DNA from: Epiperipatus broadwayi
Lineage: Eukaryota > Onychophora > Udeonychophora > Euonychophora > Peripatidae
Assembly: GCA_028023455.1 (NCBI GenBank)
Contig: JAQFVV010012672.1
Span: 186,001-250,000 of the forward strand
Reading direction: 5' to 3'
Length of the DNA: 64,000 bases
Positions within the stretch are counted from its first letter, which is position 1. Each line of letters opens with the position of its first letter. The notes beneath the pieces were generated by a model that was given only the letters and a program-made list of their open reading frames with translations, did no database searches and was not told the origin of the DNA. The position numbers and the translations under genes were made by a program. Positions 36,020-47,344 of this stretch are shown here, piece after piece.

Positions 36020-38030
36020 GACAATGTACTGGCTGCACTACCACCCCCATTCTCAGGCTTGAGTGTGATGGGTTATTATTCCAATTTGTTTTTTGTTCTG
36101 TTTGGGTTTTCATTGCTCTTTTTGAAGTAGTATTTTAATTTAGATTTTTTTTAAATCTAAATTAAAATTAGTCAAATGATATTTAAACTTCTTCAAATTT
36201 GTTAACTTTACCATATTCCATTATTATTATCAGACTGTCCATGGCATTTGTATGAATTAATAGAATAGTTTTTCGCTGATATAAACTATCTCATTAATAA
36301 TTTTTATTAGTCATTTATTATCCACTTCATGAGTAATATTTCTGAAGCTTCATTCCTTATTTATGAAGATAAATTTTTTAAATATGTATATCATTCTGGT
36401 CAATTAAAATAAAATTCCTATAATTTAACACTAATGCTTGACCTTTTGGAAAACTGACCGTTCTTACAACAACAGAGCATCAATTAATTTTTTCATCTTG
36501 CAGCAGACAAAAACATTTATCCTTGATTGTAGCGCTATCTATCATAAGTTTGAGGACTCAGCAGGTAGCACCGTAATTTAATACTCATGTCCAGATCACT
36601 TTTTGGCTTATGCCTTTATTATTGTAGATTTGGGATTCAAAGCTGGGAACAATTCAGTTATACTATATATCTGGCACTTATCTTTAACCCATTTTTTATT
36701 ACCAAGTTAATTTTAAATAAAAACGGATATTTAAAATTTCAAATCTAGAGTTGGGCTTTTTTTTTTCAGGCGACTTGGGATTTCTAAACAAGTTTAGCAT
36801 TTTTTTAGATAGCTACGCCAGAGCCACCCATATAGCTTACAGAAATTGTTCAGTATATTACCTAATAATTCTTAAATAAGGGAAGGGTAAAGGAAATGTT
36901 CTTTGAATGATGTTAGTCGGTCAGATGGTGTTAAAACTCTGACCCCAACAATAAATTAGCAAGATTTATCTGATTCCTAATTAACTTAATTGTCCTGAGC
37001 ATGAGTCGTGCTTAAAGATTACAGAATGGTCTCTCAGCTGATCAACGTAAATAAAATAAAAAATTAATTCAGACTAACTAAATGACTTGATAAATGCTCC
37101 ATCTACATTGGTAAGGCGATCCAATCTAAGTGTTAATTTTTTTAAAAAAAAATCATTGTATTTATTTTAACATACAAATTTTACAGTAATCATTTAATTT
37201 TAAATCAGCGATTTAGAGTATAGAAAAATTAGAAGTTATATAGTAGACGGCAATTTTCTTAAAATTTATTATTATTAACCGAAGAAAAGGATAATAAACA
37301 ATTTTAAATTATAGTCTAATTATAATTCTGACACTTTTATTCACCTAAAGTATACAATAGAATTTCAATTTATAAATTATTTCAAAACTGAAACAAAATT
37401 GCTTAATTAATTTAAATTTCTTTGGATAATGTATTAATCAGATGACGTTAATGCTTGACAGGTATATTTCGCAAAGTTTTTGCCCATCGTCTGATCGAGT
37501 CTCAAAGGTTAGTAAATAAATATATTTATTAAAAGATGAGAAATTTTCTCAACTTGTACGAATTATTTATAAGTCACGCGTGGGCAGGCTTAGCCGAAAG
37601 TCTGAGAATAAGAATATATTAATTTAAGATAGGCTTCATGATGCAACAGTAATGCAGCCGCTGATTATGCGTACAGTATGGGTTTGAATCTAAGCCGAGA
37701 TATTTAATTAGATTTAAACTTTTTTTTTTCCAAAAAAAAATTAGTTAATAGTCTAATATTGGTCTGAAAATGGGTCTCTAGCTTTTTTTTTTTTAAGCTT
37801 CAGCAACCACAGAAAAACTTTTCAAATTCTAATTTACTGACTATAGGCAAACAGAATATATGTATTGCAGAAGCCTAGACTGTTATTGTATTAACTTAGG
37901 CGAAAAAATACAGAAATTCATCTTTAATCTTTAAAATAACTCAATCGCTTATAACAAAAATTAAATGAAATTTATTTACGTTTAAATCTTTATGACTTAT
38001 TGCTATTAAATAAAGTTATTAAAATTTGAA
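36020..38030. other. AT-rich intergenic DNA
   Basis: Nothing recognisable beyond homopolymer runs. Confidence 0.55.
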
Positions 38031-38039
38031 GTTAAATAG

Positions 38040-38125
38040 TCAAGTGTTGGTGGCCTAGTGGTTAGCATAGTTGCCTTCCAAGCAGCTGGCTCGGGTTCGC
38101 TTCCCGGTCAACCCATTTGATATAT
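38040..38125 (+). repeat. tRNA-derived SINE head or tRNA pseudogene
   Basis: TGTTGGTGGCCTAGTGGTTAGC gives a clear A box (TGGCCTAGTGG), and CTCGGGTTCGCTTCCCGG gives a near-consensus B box (GGTTCGCTTCC) with flanking T-arm pairing. It lacks a plausible acceptor-stem pair and anticodon arm, so it is scored as a SINE head and not a functional tRNA. It is the best preserved of the three copies in the window. Confidence 0.65.
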
Positions 38126-38327
38126 GGGGAAAAAATAGTAAATTTTACTTATATTCTTAGTTATCATCTAGGAAAATCAATTGACGTTTGAGCATCATTC
38201 GAAGAGATTACAGTTTTTTACTACTCTCTCAGAAATTGATTTCGATAGAATTTTATTTTTAAAATTTAAACCACAGAAAGTTTTATAATATAAAAAAAAA
38301 AAAAAGTATTTTGGAGTACGATCGCAT

Positions 38328-38449
38328 TTCTTGCCAATCAGCGCTAAATCGATAATAAAACCTGATGTTTAAAGAAAGCAATTATAGATTCTTGCCAATC
38401 AGCGCTAAATCGATAATAAAACCTGATGTTTAAAGAAAGCAATTATAGA
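38328..38449. repeat. 61-bp perfect tandem duplication
   Basis: The unit starting TTCTTGCCAATCAGCGCTAA at 38328 is repeated at 38389 without change, so the duplication is recent. There is no coding function. Confidence 0.9.
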
Positions 38450-38854
38450 AGTAAAATTATCATAAACTATCAGTATTATCCATCATTTTCAACCATCACG
38501 GCGGACGAATGTCTGTTCAAATACTTCTCAACTATAATTTTTCTTTCTCCATATTACACCCGAAATTTTTTTTCCCTCGGTATTATTCTTTATTCCGTAA
38601 CTTTTAAATACCAATAATATTTTCTTGTTTAAAATTTAAATATTATTGTTTATTTCCAATCTTGTCTTCATGTTATTGCTAATTAAAAACTCAATTTCAC
38701 ATTTGTGTTTAGTTCTTATAAATTTTGCATTAAATGAGACGAGACTCGATCTTATCTAGATTAACAAGTAAAAATATAGGAAGTAGTTTAGTTATTTTCT
38801 AACAAATTAATTATAATAGATTAATTATAACATTAATAAACTAAATTTATAAAT

Positions 38855-39537
38855 AGTCAAAATAAGAGTCATAGATCAATTCATAGATCACATGACCCTA
38901 TCTCTTAAGCTTGTAAGTTATAAACAGTGAGGATTGCCAATTCCTCTACAAACTTTATGATAAAAGCTTAGCCAGAGCCAGCACTTAAAATATCTCTGTC
39001 AGGGGTTTGGGGAGGGGTTCCTGACAGAGATATTTTAAGTGCTGGCTCTGGCTAAGCATTTATCATAAAGCTTGTAGAGGAATTGGCAATCCTCACTGTT
39101 TATAACTTACAAGCTTAAGAGATAGGGTCATGTGATCTATGAATTGATCTATGACTCTTATTTTGACTATTTATAGTTTCTGCCAAAAGTCTTATGCAAT
39201 TTTATATTGCTATGACTACTAATATATGGTATGGCTGAAGATCTATCAGCCCCATATAGCTATTTGAGTTGGATAGCTGAGTTTGAAGACATGTAGATGT
39301 CTGAAAATTTCAGATTTTCCACTCAATAGATAACTTTTAGCTAAGTGCTTAGCTTTGTGTTGGTATTTTTAGATCTAGTGTCTGCACCTACCCTGACACC
39401 TCTCTGAGGAGTGCCAAAGCACGAAACCATGGTCAGGGGTTTGGGGAGGGGTTCCTGACAGAGATATTTTAAGTGCTGGCTCTGGCTAAGCATTTATCAT
39501 AAAGCTTGTAGAGGAATTGGCAATCCTCACTGTTTAT
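38855..39537. mobile_element. retrozyme family B, head-to-head inverted copy
   Basis: Structure: an inverted arm (38855-39003), a 16-base spacer (39004-39019), then a full sense unit up to the predicted ribozyme cleavage site at 39434 and 103 bp of a second unit. The inverted similarity covers 38848-39003 against 39020-39175 (156 bp each, equal length, very few mismatches). The insertion is bracketed by AAATTTATAAAT at 38843-38854 and 39538-39549, a candidate 12-bp target-site duplication in AT-rich DNA. The unit period is 434 bp. The left terminus, read in sense, ends TTATTTTGACT, exactly where the 62-kb copy ends. No coding frame. Confidence 0.8.
39398..39440 (+). ncRNA. type I hammerhead ribozyme, family B, intact
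   Basis: All canonical parts are in order: stem I ACCTCT (39398-39403), CTGAGGA (39404-39410), stem II GTGC-CAAA-GCAC (39411-39422, four perfect pairs), GAAA (39423-39426), palindromic stem III with ACCATGGT, cleavage triplet GTC with predicted cut after C39434, second stem I strand AGGGGT (39435-39440, six pairs including one G-U). Every invariant core base matches the hammerhead consensus. The minimal palindromic stem III suggests it cleaves most efficiently as a double hammerhead in dimeric RNA. Confidence 0.88.
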
Positions 39538-39549
39538 AAATTTATAAAT

Positions 39550-41039
39550 TTCTTGAAAAAACTCCATCCTTCAATAATAACTGAAGTAAACGAACTTACA
39601 TAAACCTAAAATATAACAAAACACACGCGCACACGTTAATAAAGCGCAATTACGTATATATTTCAATAAATCATTAAATATATGATTGAAATCAACCTTG
39701 AGAATGTGTCTTCTATTTATTTTATTATCTAAAAACTTTACATATGTTTATAGGTCTGTTTGTGCTCCTAATGTATGACAGGTATCATTCCATGTATTTA
39801 AATTGACATATATATATATATAATCTCTTTATCATTAAATGTTTTTGCTTCTATTTAAATTAAACTCTACATTTAATGTATAATTTCTATATCCATGGAA
39901 ATTCATGTAGGTAAGGAAAGCATTGCCTCCAATTAATAATTATACCCCTTTTATATAATGTTTTTACACTTATAATATTTCATCAAATTTCTCTAATTTT
40001 TTTTTTTTTTTTACATAAAAAATGATAAAATTAAACCTTAATTTATTCTAGCTGATTGTTGAATGTTACGTTAACTATTACTACCAGAAGCTGTGTTCTG
40101 ATGCCATTTTTTCTTATTGTCACAACTTTGTCAAGTACAAGCACAAATGAAAGCAACTTTTAAACCAAATTCCTACAGAAAGAAATTATGCCATTGTTTA
40201 CTATTATGGCATGACCGTAGTTCAAAAATATTGATAATAGCTTATATAGTACTTTTGCTTTCATGAAAACAACTTTTAAATTAAATCCATAAAATAAAAA
40301 GTTATGTGAGCAACATGGGGTAAAAGTATTTCAGATATATCTGTGGAAGTTTATGTCACATCCCCCCCCCCCCCAGCCTTGAATAATTTATTCAGTACGA
40401 TATAATAATAAATTTGCTCTTATTATTCAAGTACTGTACTATTTAAAATATTTTTATTATAGTTATAATATATCTAAGATATAATTAATGTTTCCATCTG
40501 CTCTTAGATTCATTGCAATTTCGAAATGAATAAATCTATCAATAAATATTACATAATTGATTCTTTATTGATCATTTGATAAAAATAAATAAAATAAAAC
40601 AAATAAAAAGAGAAAGACCAAAATCTGAAATAAAAAATTTAAATAAAAAAAAGTTAAAGTTTAACCTAATTTAAAGGAAGAAGGTTTCCTTGCTTTCTGG
40701 GGGGGGGGGGGGGGGCTATAGAATTCAGTTGGTTTTAATGAGTAAAAAAAAATTTTTTAAGAAAATGTTTTTATTTAATTTGGCGACTAAATGCACAAAA
40801 AAGTGTTTTTTTGGACAACAGTCTTGTTTTATGTAACTAAATAAAGTTGTTGGGTGTCCATTAATTAATTTACATATGCCTGCAGATTATTTAATTTAAA
40901 GTTATATATAATAACCAAAACTGTGATCAAGAAAAAAAATATTGTTTTGATTTTTAGTGCATTAATCTTCAAATTAAATGAAAGCATTTTTTTTTTAAAA
41001 AATATTTTAAAATATATATTATTTTTTAGCTTTTAGTAT
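39550..41039. other. AT-rich intergenic DNA with homopolymers
   Basis: Contains a poly-C run (about 40362-40374) and a poly-G run (about 40700-40716). No gene recognised. Confidence 0.6.
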
Positions 41040-41844
41040 TTGGATAATTTGCATCTAATCTTTTGTTAAGTTTACCCCTATATCACTTTAATTTTTCTAA
41101 ATGCAATTATGCAAATTTGAATCAGACAGAAAAGATAACACCTATCTCTACACCAAGGATTTACTACAGGCAGGCTTCAAATACAATACCATTATTAACA
41201 AAATTAAACAATTCTACAATAAAATTTCAAACAACAATAAAGACCTCAACCTTCCATATATTACCCTCCCACACATCCCTAAAATATCTAACCAACTGAT
41301 TGAAGCCTTATCTAACAAATTTAAAATCAGTTTTCATACACCCCCCTGCACTAATTGCATTAACAACTCCAAAGAGAAAATTGACCCCACTCAAACCCCC
41401 CATGCTGTTTGTAGCATCTCATGCCCTCAAACTGGATGCCAAGCCATTTACTATGATGAGACCAAAGCCAGTATAACTAACAGAACTGCTCAGCATAGAT
41501 ACGTATACAATAGAGCACAGAAAAATAATGACAATTCTTCAATATTTTTAGAACATTCAAAGAAGACTGGTCATACATTTGAACCATCTAACCCAAAAAT
41601 AGTGTGCATAGAGAAAAATGACAGCAAGAGAAAAATTAAAGAGGCGTATTTTATTACTGGTAATAAAAACTTCATCAACAGATGTGACAGACCTGCTTCG
41701 ATATCTCCAAATGCTGGACTACTTAAAGAATTTGCATGTATTTTTCATATTGTCATTAATACTATTTTCTGCACTATTTATTATTATTGCTATGAATATG
41801 AGGCAACTCACATTGAATGTGCTAAGCTGCTAATTATTTTATAG
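41040..41844 (+). pseudogene. Penelope-like element GIY-YIG endonuclease fragment
   Basis: An open frame, 41101-41844, encodes the C-terminal part of a Penelope-like retroelement. Key features: a Cys pair CTNC (about residue 79) and CSISCPQTGC before IYYDETKASITNR, the GIY-YIG core with one key position changed (YIGET would be usual, here YYDET); then HR, IFLEHSKKTGHTFEP (conserved His) and RKIKEAYFI (the conserved Glu). The fold makes the nick used for target-primed reverse transcription. The RT domain is missing, so the copy is 5'-truncated. The 35 residues before the stop are hydrophobic and not family-like. Penelope-like elements are known to carry hammerhead motifs, so they are plausible partners of retrozymes. 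Confidence 0.78.
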
Positions 41845-44773
41845 TGTTATAATTTGTACTTTTTATAGCTTCTCTCTCCAGCGCTTCACACGCTTCTAAT
41901 GTTATTTTATTAAAATCATTTATTATAAACAAAATTTCTTCAGTTCAATATCTTCTGTTGGTACCAAGAAGCACAAACCAAACCACAAAGCAAATTAAAT
42001 TAACAACGATACCATCTGTTATCTATTTTTCTAATTGTTCAGAATCTTTCAACAATTACATAACAGATGTCAATGTGTTTTAAAATGCCAACCACGAACA
42101 CTGTCATGCTGAACTACTCTGAAATATTGCATTGTCAACTAGACCAAATTAATTTGATAAAAGTTAAAAATTGGTTACAAGATTTGACCCAAACAAATAA
42201 TTGAAGCTAAAAAACATATGAAGTATCATTAAATTATTTAAAAGTTATTATTTTATTCAAAATATTATTTGAATAGTCCTTATTGATTGTGCTACAAATG
42301 TAAAACAGTTTTAAATATTCTGATTCATAATGAAATTAAAAAAGAACAATATTGGAACATTTATATAGTAAAAATCACGTAGAAATATATGATATAGTAT
42401 TCCATAATCATAAAGAAAATGGCCGTTCTTGCACTAGAAGTACTATTTAGATACTACGTATTTATTAAATAACTATGATGAATTATTATCACAACATTTA
42501 GACTTATAAAACAAGAATTTTCAAGACTTTTTAATTAAATAAATACAGAATAATAAATTCTGTCAAAAATGTTCCTAATTATATTCACAATGAAATAACA
42601 AGTGCTCTATTTGTTGGTTATTACTTAATGAAACTACTGATTATCTTAATATTTCACAATTATTAACTATACTTAAATGCTATTTAAATGTAAACATTCC
42701 TAAGAGATTTATGGATTTTGCAAATATTGGCCATGATAGAACATCTTCCGCATATTTCAACTTTAAAAAAAAAGTGTTAGGAAAAGTTAATCTTGCAGCT
42801 TATGATGGTGCAATCATAATGTCAAGGCTTTAAACAAAAGAAAACAAAGTCTTCCAGAGCCAGTGGCCACTTGAAATCCAAACACCATCAGACGATACAA
42901 TAACCAACTGTGAAATGTGTAAATTTGCGTAAAGTGTCGCAAAGCACAAAATAGGTCCTAATATTTATATGCAATGCTATATAAGTGGCCTGAAATGGCT
43001 AAGATAAACAGAACTGTATTCTTAGACATAACTCAGGCCACATAAATGGCTTGTAAGTGTTTTTGCTTGTCAACAATGCTATCAAGTGGCCAAGCCCGAC
43101 TAAGTAATAACTACCTTTAAAATGACTTCAAATATTGTTTTCATTTATCTGTTTTTGATGAAAGTTCTGTATAACATTTTACAAAACAAAGTCATAGATA
43201 TTAAATATTGTTTACCAAAATGAGTTTTAGTAAAGTGATCAGTTTGAAAATTATTGGGATGAGTCAAATAAAATGTGTTAATTTCATAGATTTTAAATAA
43301 AATAAAAATCTTAGAATTAAAAATGTAAACAATATAAAAAGTATAGATTTTTTTTTCCAATTGTAAATAATTTTTTTGGTACTTGGGTACTAAACCTGTA
43401 ATGTAGGGGGATAGGGGAGATAGAGCCTATTCACATCCCCAATGAATGTGTCATGTCGTAATGATGTCATATTGAAAGTAGTCCTATAACAATGACATCA
43501 CAGTTGATGTTATATCAGTCATCTTTCCAGTTATTGTCCCAATTTTTTTCTAACAACAGCTACTTTTTTCCATTGTGATATTTCATAGTGTTTTTTACTG
43601 CATTAGTTTATTCAAAATGTTCAATATTTGGAAATTGCCAACTACTGAAATGGATGCATTTCTGCTTTTCTAAGAACAAGGTATCCTGCCTTCTATAAAA
43701 ATATGTCCAAATGGACATATGACTTGATTTCTTTGTAATTCATATATATTTATAATAAAAAGTATTTTTATTCACCAGTAATAATACTAATTCTCAAACA
43801 ATTTTTATACATGATGAGATCTAAATGCAGCTAACTGGAGCTATACTGCAAAAAAAATCCTTACAAGATAAATAATTTATCCAAAAGCAAACAATTTATC
43901 CAAAAGCAAACTGCTAACTTATCAACTATTTTACAGTTATAAATACATGTCTCATATAGTAAGTATAGTGGTACAAACATTATAATAAATATATTACATT
44001 TTCAAATTGTTAAAAAATATTTGTGAATTGTTTATATAGAGTTTCGTACATTCTATCTCTTATAACAAAATGCTTACATATATTATATGCATTACTACTC
44101 TGAAGAAGTCCTTTGGTCAGTTGAAACTGTCAATTATTTTTGGAAGTGAAAACATTCAAATATAATATTTTCATTGTGTGGAGTGCAAAAAAGAGTGAGT
44201 TAATATTGTGTGAAGTGCAAAGAAGAATGGATTAATATTGTTTGTTTATATTAATATAAAAAAATTGTGATATTCATGTTTACTTATGAATATATGTATG
44301 ATTCTATCACAACTAATAAATTCTTGGGTTATTTTTAGAATGTGTGTCTTTTAAGATTTGGTTCATTTTATTGTGGTTTGGTCCAATTACATTCAAAAAG
44401 GACCAGACTAGATACAAAATTGGGCTTAGGGAAAAGTTAGAATGTAGGCTCACAAGTAAAAGAAGAACAAATGTTTTATAACTTTACAAGTTTATTGTAT
44501 AAAAGTTTATCCATATACAGAATTTTTATAAAAAAAAAAAATGGTGCTGTATTTTATTTGTGTTCTTGTATTATTATTTTTAATAATTCAATGGGGAAAG
44601 CCTGGTACTCTAACAAGCTAGTCCAACTCTATGTATAAGATCTGACTAAAAATTAGTAGTGAATAATTAAAAATTATGGTAAATCAATAAATACTAGTCT
44701 TATTTGTCATATGTTATAATGTAAAAACCATATATATATATGCAAGTAATACATATTTTTTTATTTCTTTTTC
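41845..44773. other. intergenic DNA upstream of the 44.8-kb exon
   Basis: No exon or element could be assigned with confidence. It may hold the intron and earlier 5' exons of the 44.8-kb gene. An AG splice acceptor with a long pyrimidine tract ends this stretch. Confidence 0.45.
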
Positions 44774-44789
44774 TTGTTTTTTTTTTTAG
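44764..44789 (+). promoter_or_regulatory. splice acceptor (polypyrimidine tract + AG)
   Basis: A tract of T with a few C and G runs directly into TTTAG at 44785-44789, followed by G44790. It lies 14 bases before an ATG that opens a long frame. This is the expected layout of a 3' splice site bordering an exon with a short piece of 5' UTR. Confidence 0.6.
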
Positions 44790-44803
44790 GTTCTAACATT
44801 TTC

Positions 44804-45631
44804 ATGGCTACATTTGTTTTCCTTTTTATCGTATTTACATCCAATTTCCTTCAATTTTCTACTTATCCTAAATATAATAAATCAATTAGTAAAAGTAATT
44901 ACAACTCTAGTAAAATAGATAAAGAGAACTTAATTAAAACATACTTATCAAAAGATGTAAATAATATTAAACACCTTCATCCTGTTAACTATCATAGCAA
45001 ACCTATAGCAAGGTACAGAAACCAAACTTTATCAAGTTTTGAAAACATATATTCAAATGTAAAATCGCCTTATGGTACTAAATTACAAAATGTAAGGGGA
45101 AATAGAGAAAAGCGTAGTCTAAGAACAAGCATAAACAAATTCCCTATTTATGATGATGATGAAGATGAATATATGGATGTTAATGATCAAAAATTAAAGA
45201 CATTAGAAGAAAATGATGAAAAAGATTCTGAAGAGCAAAAGAATAAAGAAAGTGAAAATGATGGTGAAGGATATTTAACAGACAAAAAAAGAGGAATAAG
45301 TAGAAAAAGTATAAGAAAAAAGAGTGGGGAAATAGCTGGGGATAATTTTGCAGAAGATTCCAATGAAGACATAAAAGAAATTGAAACAAAGGACAGGGAT
45401 GAATTTAAACCATCTTCCCAAAAGATATCTGAAAATGATTTTGAGCCTAAAGAACAACGGAATGATCCATATGAAACCAATGATGTCGATGATGATGATT
45501 TTAAAAATTATGATCCCACGATCATTAATAATAACGACCACCAAATCGAAGACAATGAGATGAGATGGCAAAATAATTTATTTAGTGATGAGAAATTTGG
45601 TGATGAAGAAGATACCGGTTTTAAAAAGTAA
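44804..45631 (+). CDS. secreted acidic protein with furin-type site (host gene exon, hypothetical)
   Basis: A 275-residue open frame from ATG44804 to TAA45631, with no similarity I recognise to any transposon. Residues 1-20 (MATFVFLFIVFTSNFLQFST) look like a signal peptide. Residues 21-100 are polar and basic, with three N-glycosylation sequons (N25, N34, N73). REKR at 101-104 is a consensus furin/proprotein-convertase site, followed by a strongly acidic, low-complexity part with DDDEDE (117-122) and many E/D/K/N residues to the C-terminus. KKR (161-163) and RKK (171-173) are further basic clusters. No cysteine is present, so disulfide folding is excluded. It could be a prohormone-like, matrix or biomineral-type acidic protein. 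No family can be named. The start follows a splice acceptor, so the upstream exon should be 5' UTR. Confidence 0.65.
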   Translation: MATFVFLFIVFTSNFLQFSTYPKYNKSISKSNYNSSKIDKENLIKTYLSKDVNNIKHLHPVNYHSKPIARYRNQTLSSFENIYSNVKSPYGTKLQNVRGNREKRSLRTSINKFPIYDDDEDEYMDVNDQKLKTLEENDEKDSEEQKNKESENDGEGYLTDKKRGISRKSIRKKSGEIAGDNFAEDSNEDIKEIETKDRDEFKPSSQKISENDFEPKEQRNDPYETNDVDDDDFKNYDPTIINNNDHQIEDNEMRWQNNLFSDEKFGDEEDTGFKK

Positions 45632-45732
45632 TAATGCAGCGAATTTTTATGAAATACGGTATAAATGAGCGGTAATTTATATTAATTCTACTTCTACTAA
45701 TAATTATTGTAATTATGCAAATTTATTATTTT

Positions 45733-45738
45733 AATAAA
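45733..45738 (+). terminator. polyadenylation signal AATAAA
   Basis: First canonical AATAAA, about 100 bases after the stop codon at 45631, followed by more AATAAA-like strings. The spacing is normal for a terminal exon. In such AT-rich DNA the motif is common, so support is modest. Confidence 0.45.
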
Positions 45739-46149
45739 AATAAATTAATGTAAAATAAAAATCTTATTTCGAACAATATATTAACATGTTTGTTTATTTT
45801 TGCATTAATTAAAATAAATAATTTTTAACTTTTACATAAAAGAGTAAATAATAAGAAATTGCGTTGACATCGGTTTGTTATTTAAAGTTATATAAACATG
45901 TAGGATTATTTTCCAAACATACAAATATGTATTATAACTACAAATTAAATATGTTAATAATAGTTGAGAGTTAAGATTAATAATGTTTAAATAATCTCTT
46001 TAAACCAAATACCTCTCCAGAAGCTTCCATAGAGAAATAGTAAAAAATAAGAATTATTTATTAGGCTTGCAAATTACCGAGGAATAAAGATTTAAATACC
46101 TTTTTCTTTTGCTTCACTCTCCAGTTAATAATTTAAATACTCATTTTAC

Positions 46150-46689
46150 TGACTAATGTTAATAACTGAAATACAGGCTTATTATATACCTGTATCAGTA
46201 TATGTAATATATAAGGTATATGAGCATAGACTTTAACATGAGCCACCACTCTCCATTCTGTCTCGTAATAATAATACACTTGAACACATATATGTCGAAA
46301 AAGATAAATAATCACCAATACACGTACTTCATGCTAAACCAGCAATCATTAGTTGGTCCAGATTATCATCTCTACAAATATATGCAATAAGTGCTCAGAT
46401 ATATATATATTAAGATAGGCAATTTTCATACTTTAATGGACAGGCTTCAATCCACTCCACACTCCACTTATTCAACTGTCCATCCAATTGAAAATCTGAT
46501 GATGGAATGCTCAAAGGTCACCCACAGGCCGAGATTCTCATAACACCCATGTTGACATAAAGTCAATCTGACCCCTCATACATAGGATATAATCCACTTA
46601 ATACATATATGAGGGATGGGCAGACATCTCTACTATGTAATAAATGAAATACAGGCTTATTATATACCTGTATCAATATATGTAATAAT
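46150..46689 (-). mobile_element. retrozyme family F, one unit plus short terminal direct repeat
   Basis: Homologous along its length to 14.02-14.54 kb. AATAACTGAAATACAGGC at 46161 recurs as AATAAATGAAATACAGGC at 46639 (period 478 bp). The minus-strand ribozyme motif is decayed. Shared blocks include ATCCAATTGAAAATCTGATG and TTAATGGACAGGCTTCAATC. Confidence 0.7.
46314..46357 (-). ncRNA. hammerhead-like motif, family F, decayed core
   Basis: Minus strand: ACCAA, CTAATGA (G5 changed to A), stem II TTGCT-GGTTT-AGCAT (perfect), GAAG instead of GAAA (15.1 changed to G, still able to wobble-pair), ACGTGT stem III, cleavage A, TTGGT. The stems are preserved while the core is broken. Confidence 0.55.
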
Positions 46690-46763
46690 TTTCTGGAAAC
46701 TCAGAAGGAAAAAAACTAAGTCTGACTGAAATGTAAAAACTTTTCAAAAGTTTCTATACACCT

Positions 46764-46939
46764 ACATATAAACCCATGACATACATATGTCAGGAACTTA
46801 TAATACCACTGAATAACATTCCCTTCTATAAAAGCAATAACATGGAAAGTAACATATAAACCCATGACATAAATATGTCAGAAACTTATAATACCACTGA
46901 ATAGCATTCCCTTCTATAAAAGCAATAACATGGAAAGTA
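46764..46939. repeat. 88-bp tandem duplication
   Basis: ACATATAAACCCATGACATA at 46764 is repeated at 46852 with only a few differences. There is no coding content. Confidence 0.9.
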
Positions 46940-47344
46940 ATAAAATTCATTATGCCGTTCTTTCATATAAATTATAGTAAATAATAAAAATCATTTACAA
47001 CAACTATCTTATATATAAAATCCCTATTTTTTCTGTTTTTTGATTGGTGAATATAGCAAGGCATATTTTTCAACAAAAAAAAAATATTTGTTTTACCTTT
47101 AAACCCTAATAATTTTTTTATGATCCATTTTATGTAAAGGAAGTAATTTATTAAAGCAATCGCTAAAATAAATATATTTCAAAAATGATAGCTGACTACA
47201 TTTCTGGATTCTAAAAAAATATGGTATTGGAATAAAACTTTTTGAAGGAAAAAATGCTTTGAAATAATCAGTACATGTGCTTTTAATTAGAACTGAATAG
47301 GTATAGTATTTAAATCATGAAGAAAATGTGGTTACTATACATAA

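Noticed and set aside
38040-38125. A functional tRNA gene
   Set aside because: A and B boxes are good, but I cannot build an acceptor stem or anticodon arm.
44100-44160. CTGAAGAAGTCC...GTTGAAACTGTC resembling a hammerhead
   Set aside because: Stem I does not pair and stem II is weak and off-register, so the match is limited to short core strings.
45180-45571. Minus-strand frames opposite the 44.8-kb exon
   Set aside because: They are mirror frames of the acidic coding sequence. The plus strand has the start, signal peptide, splice acceptor and polyadenylation context.
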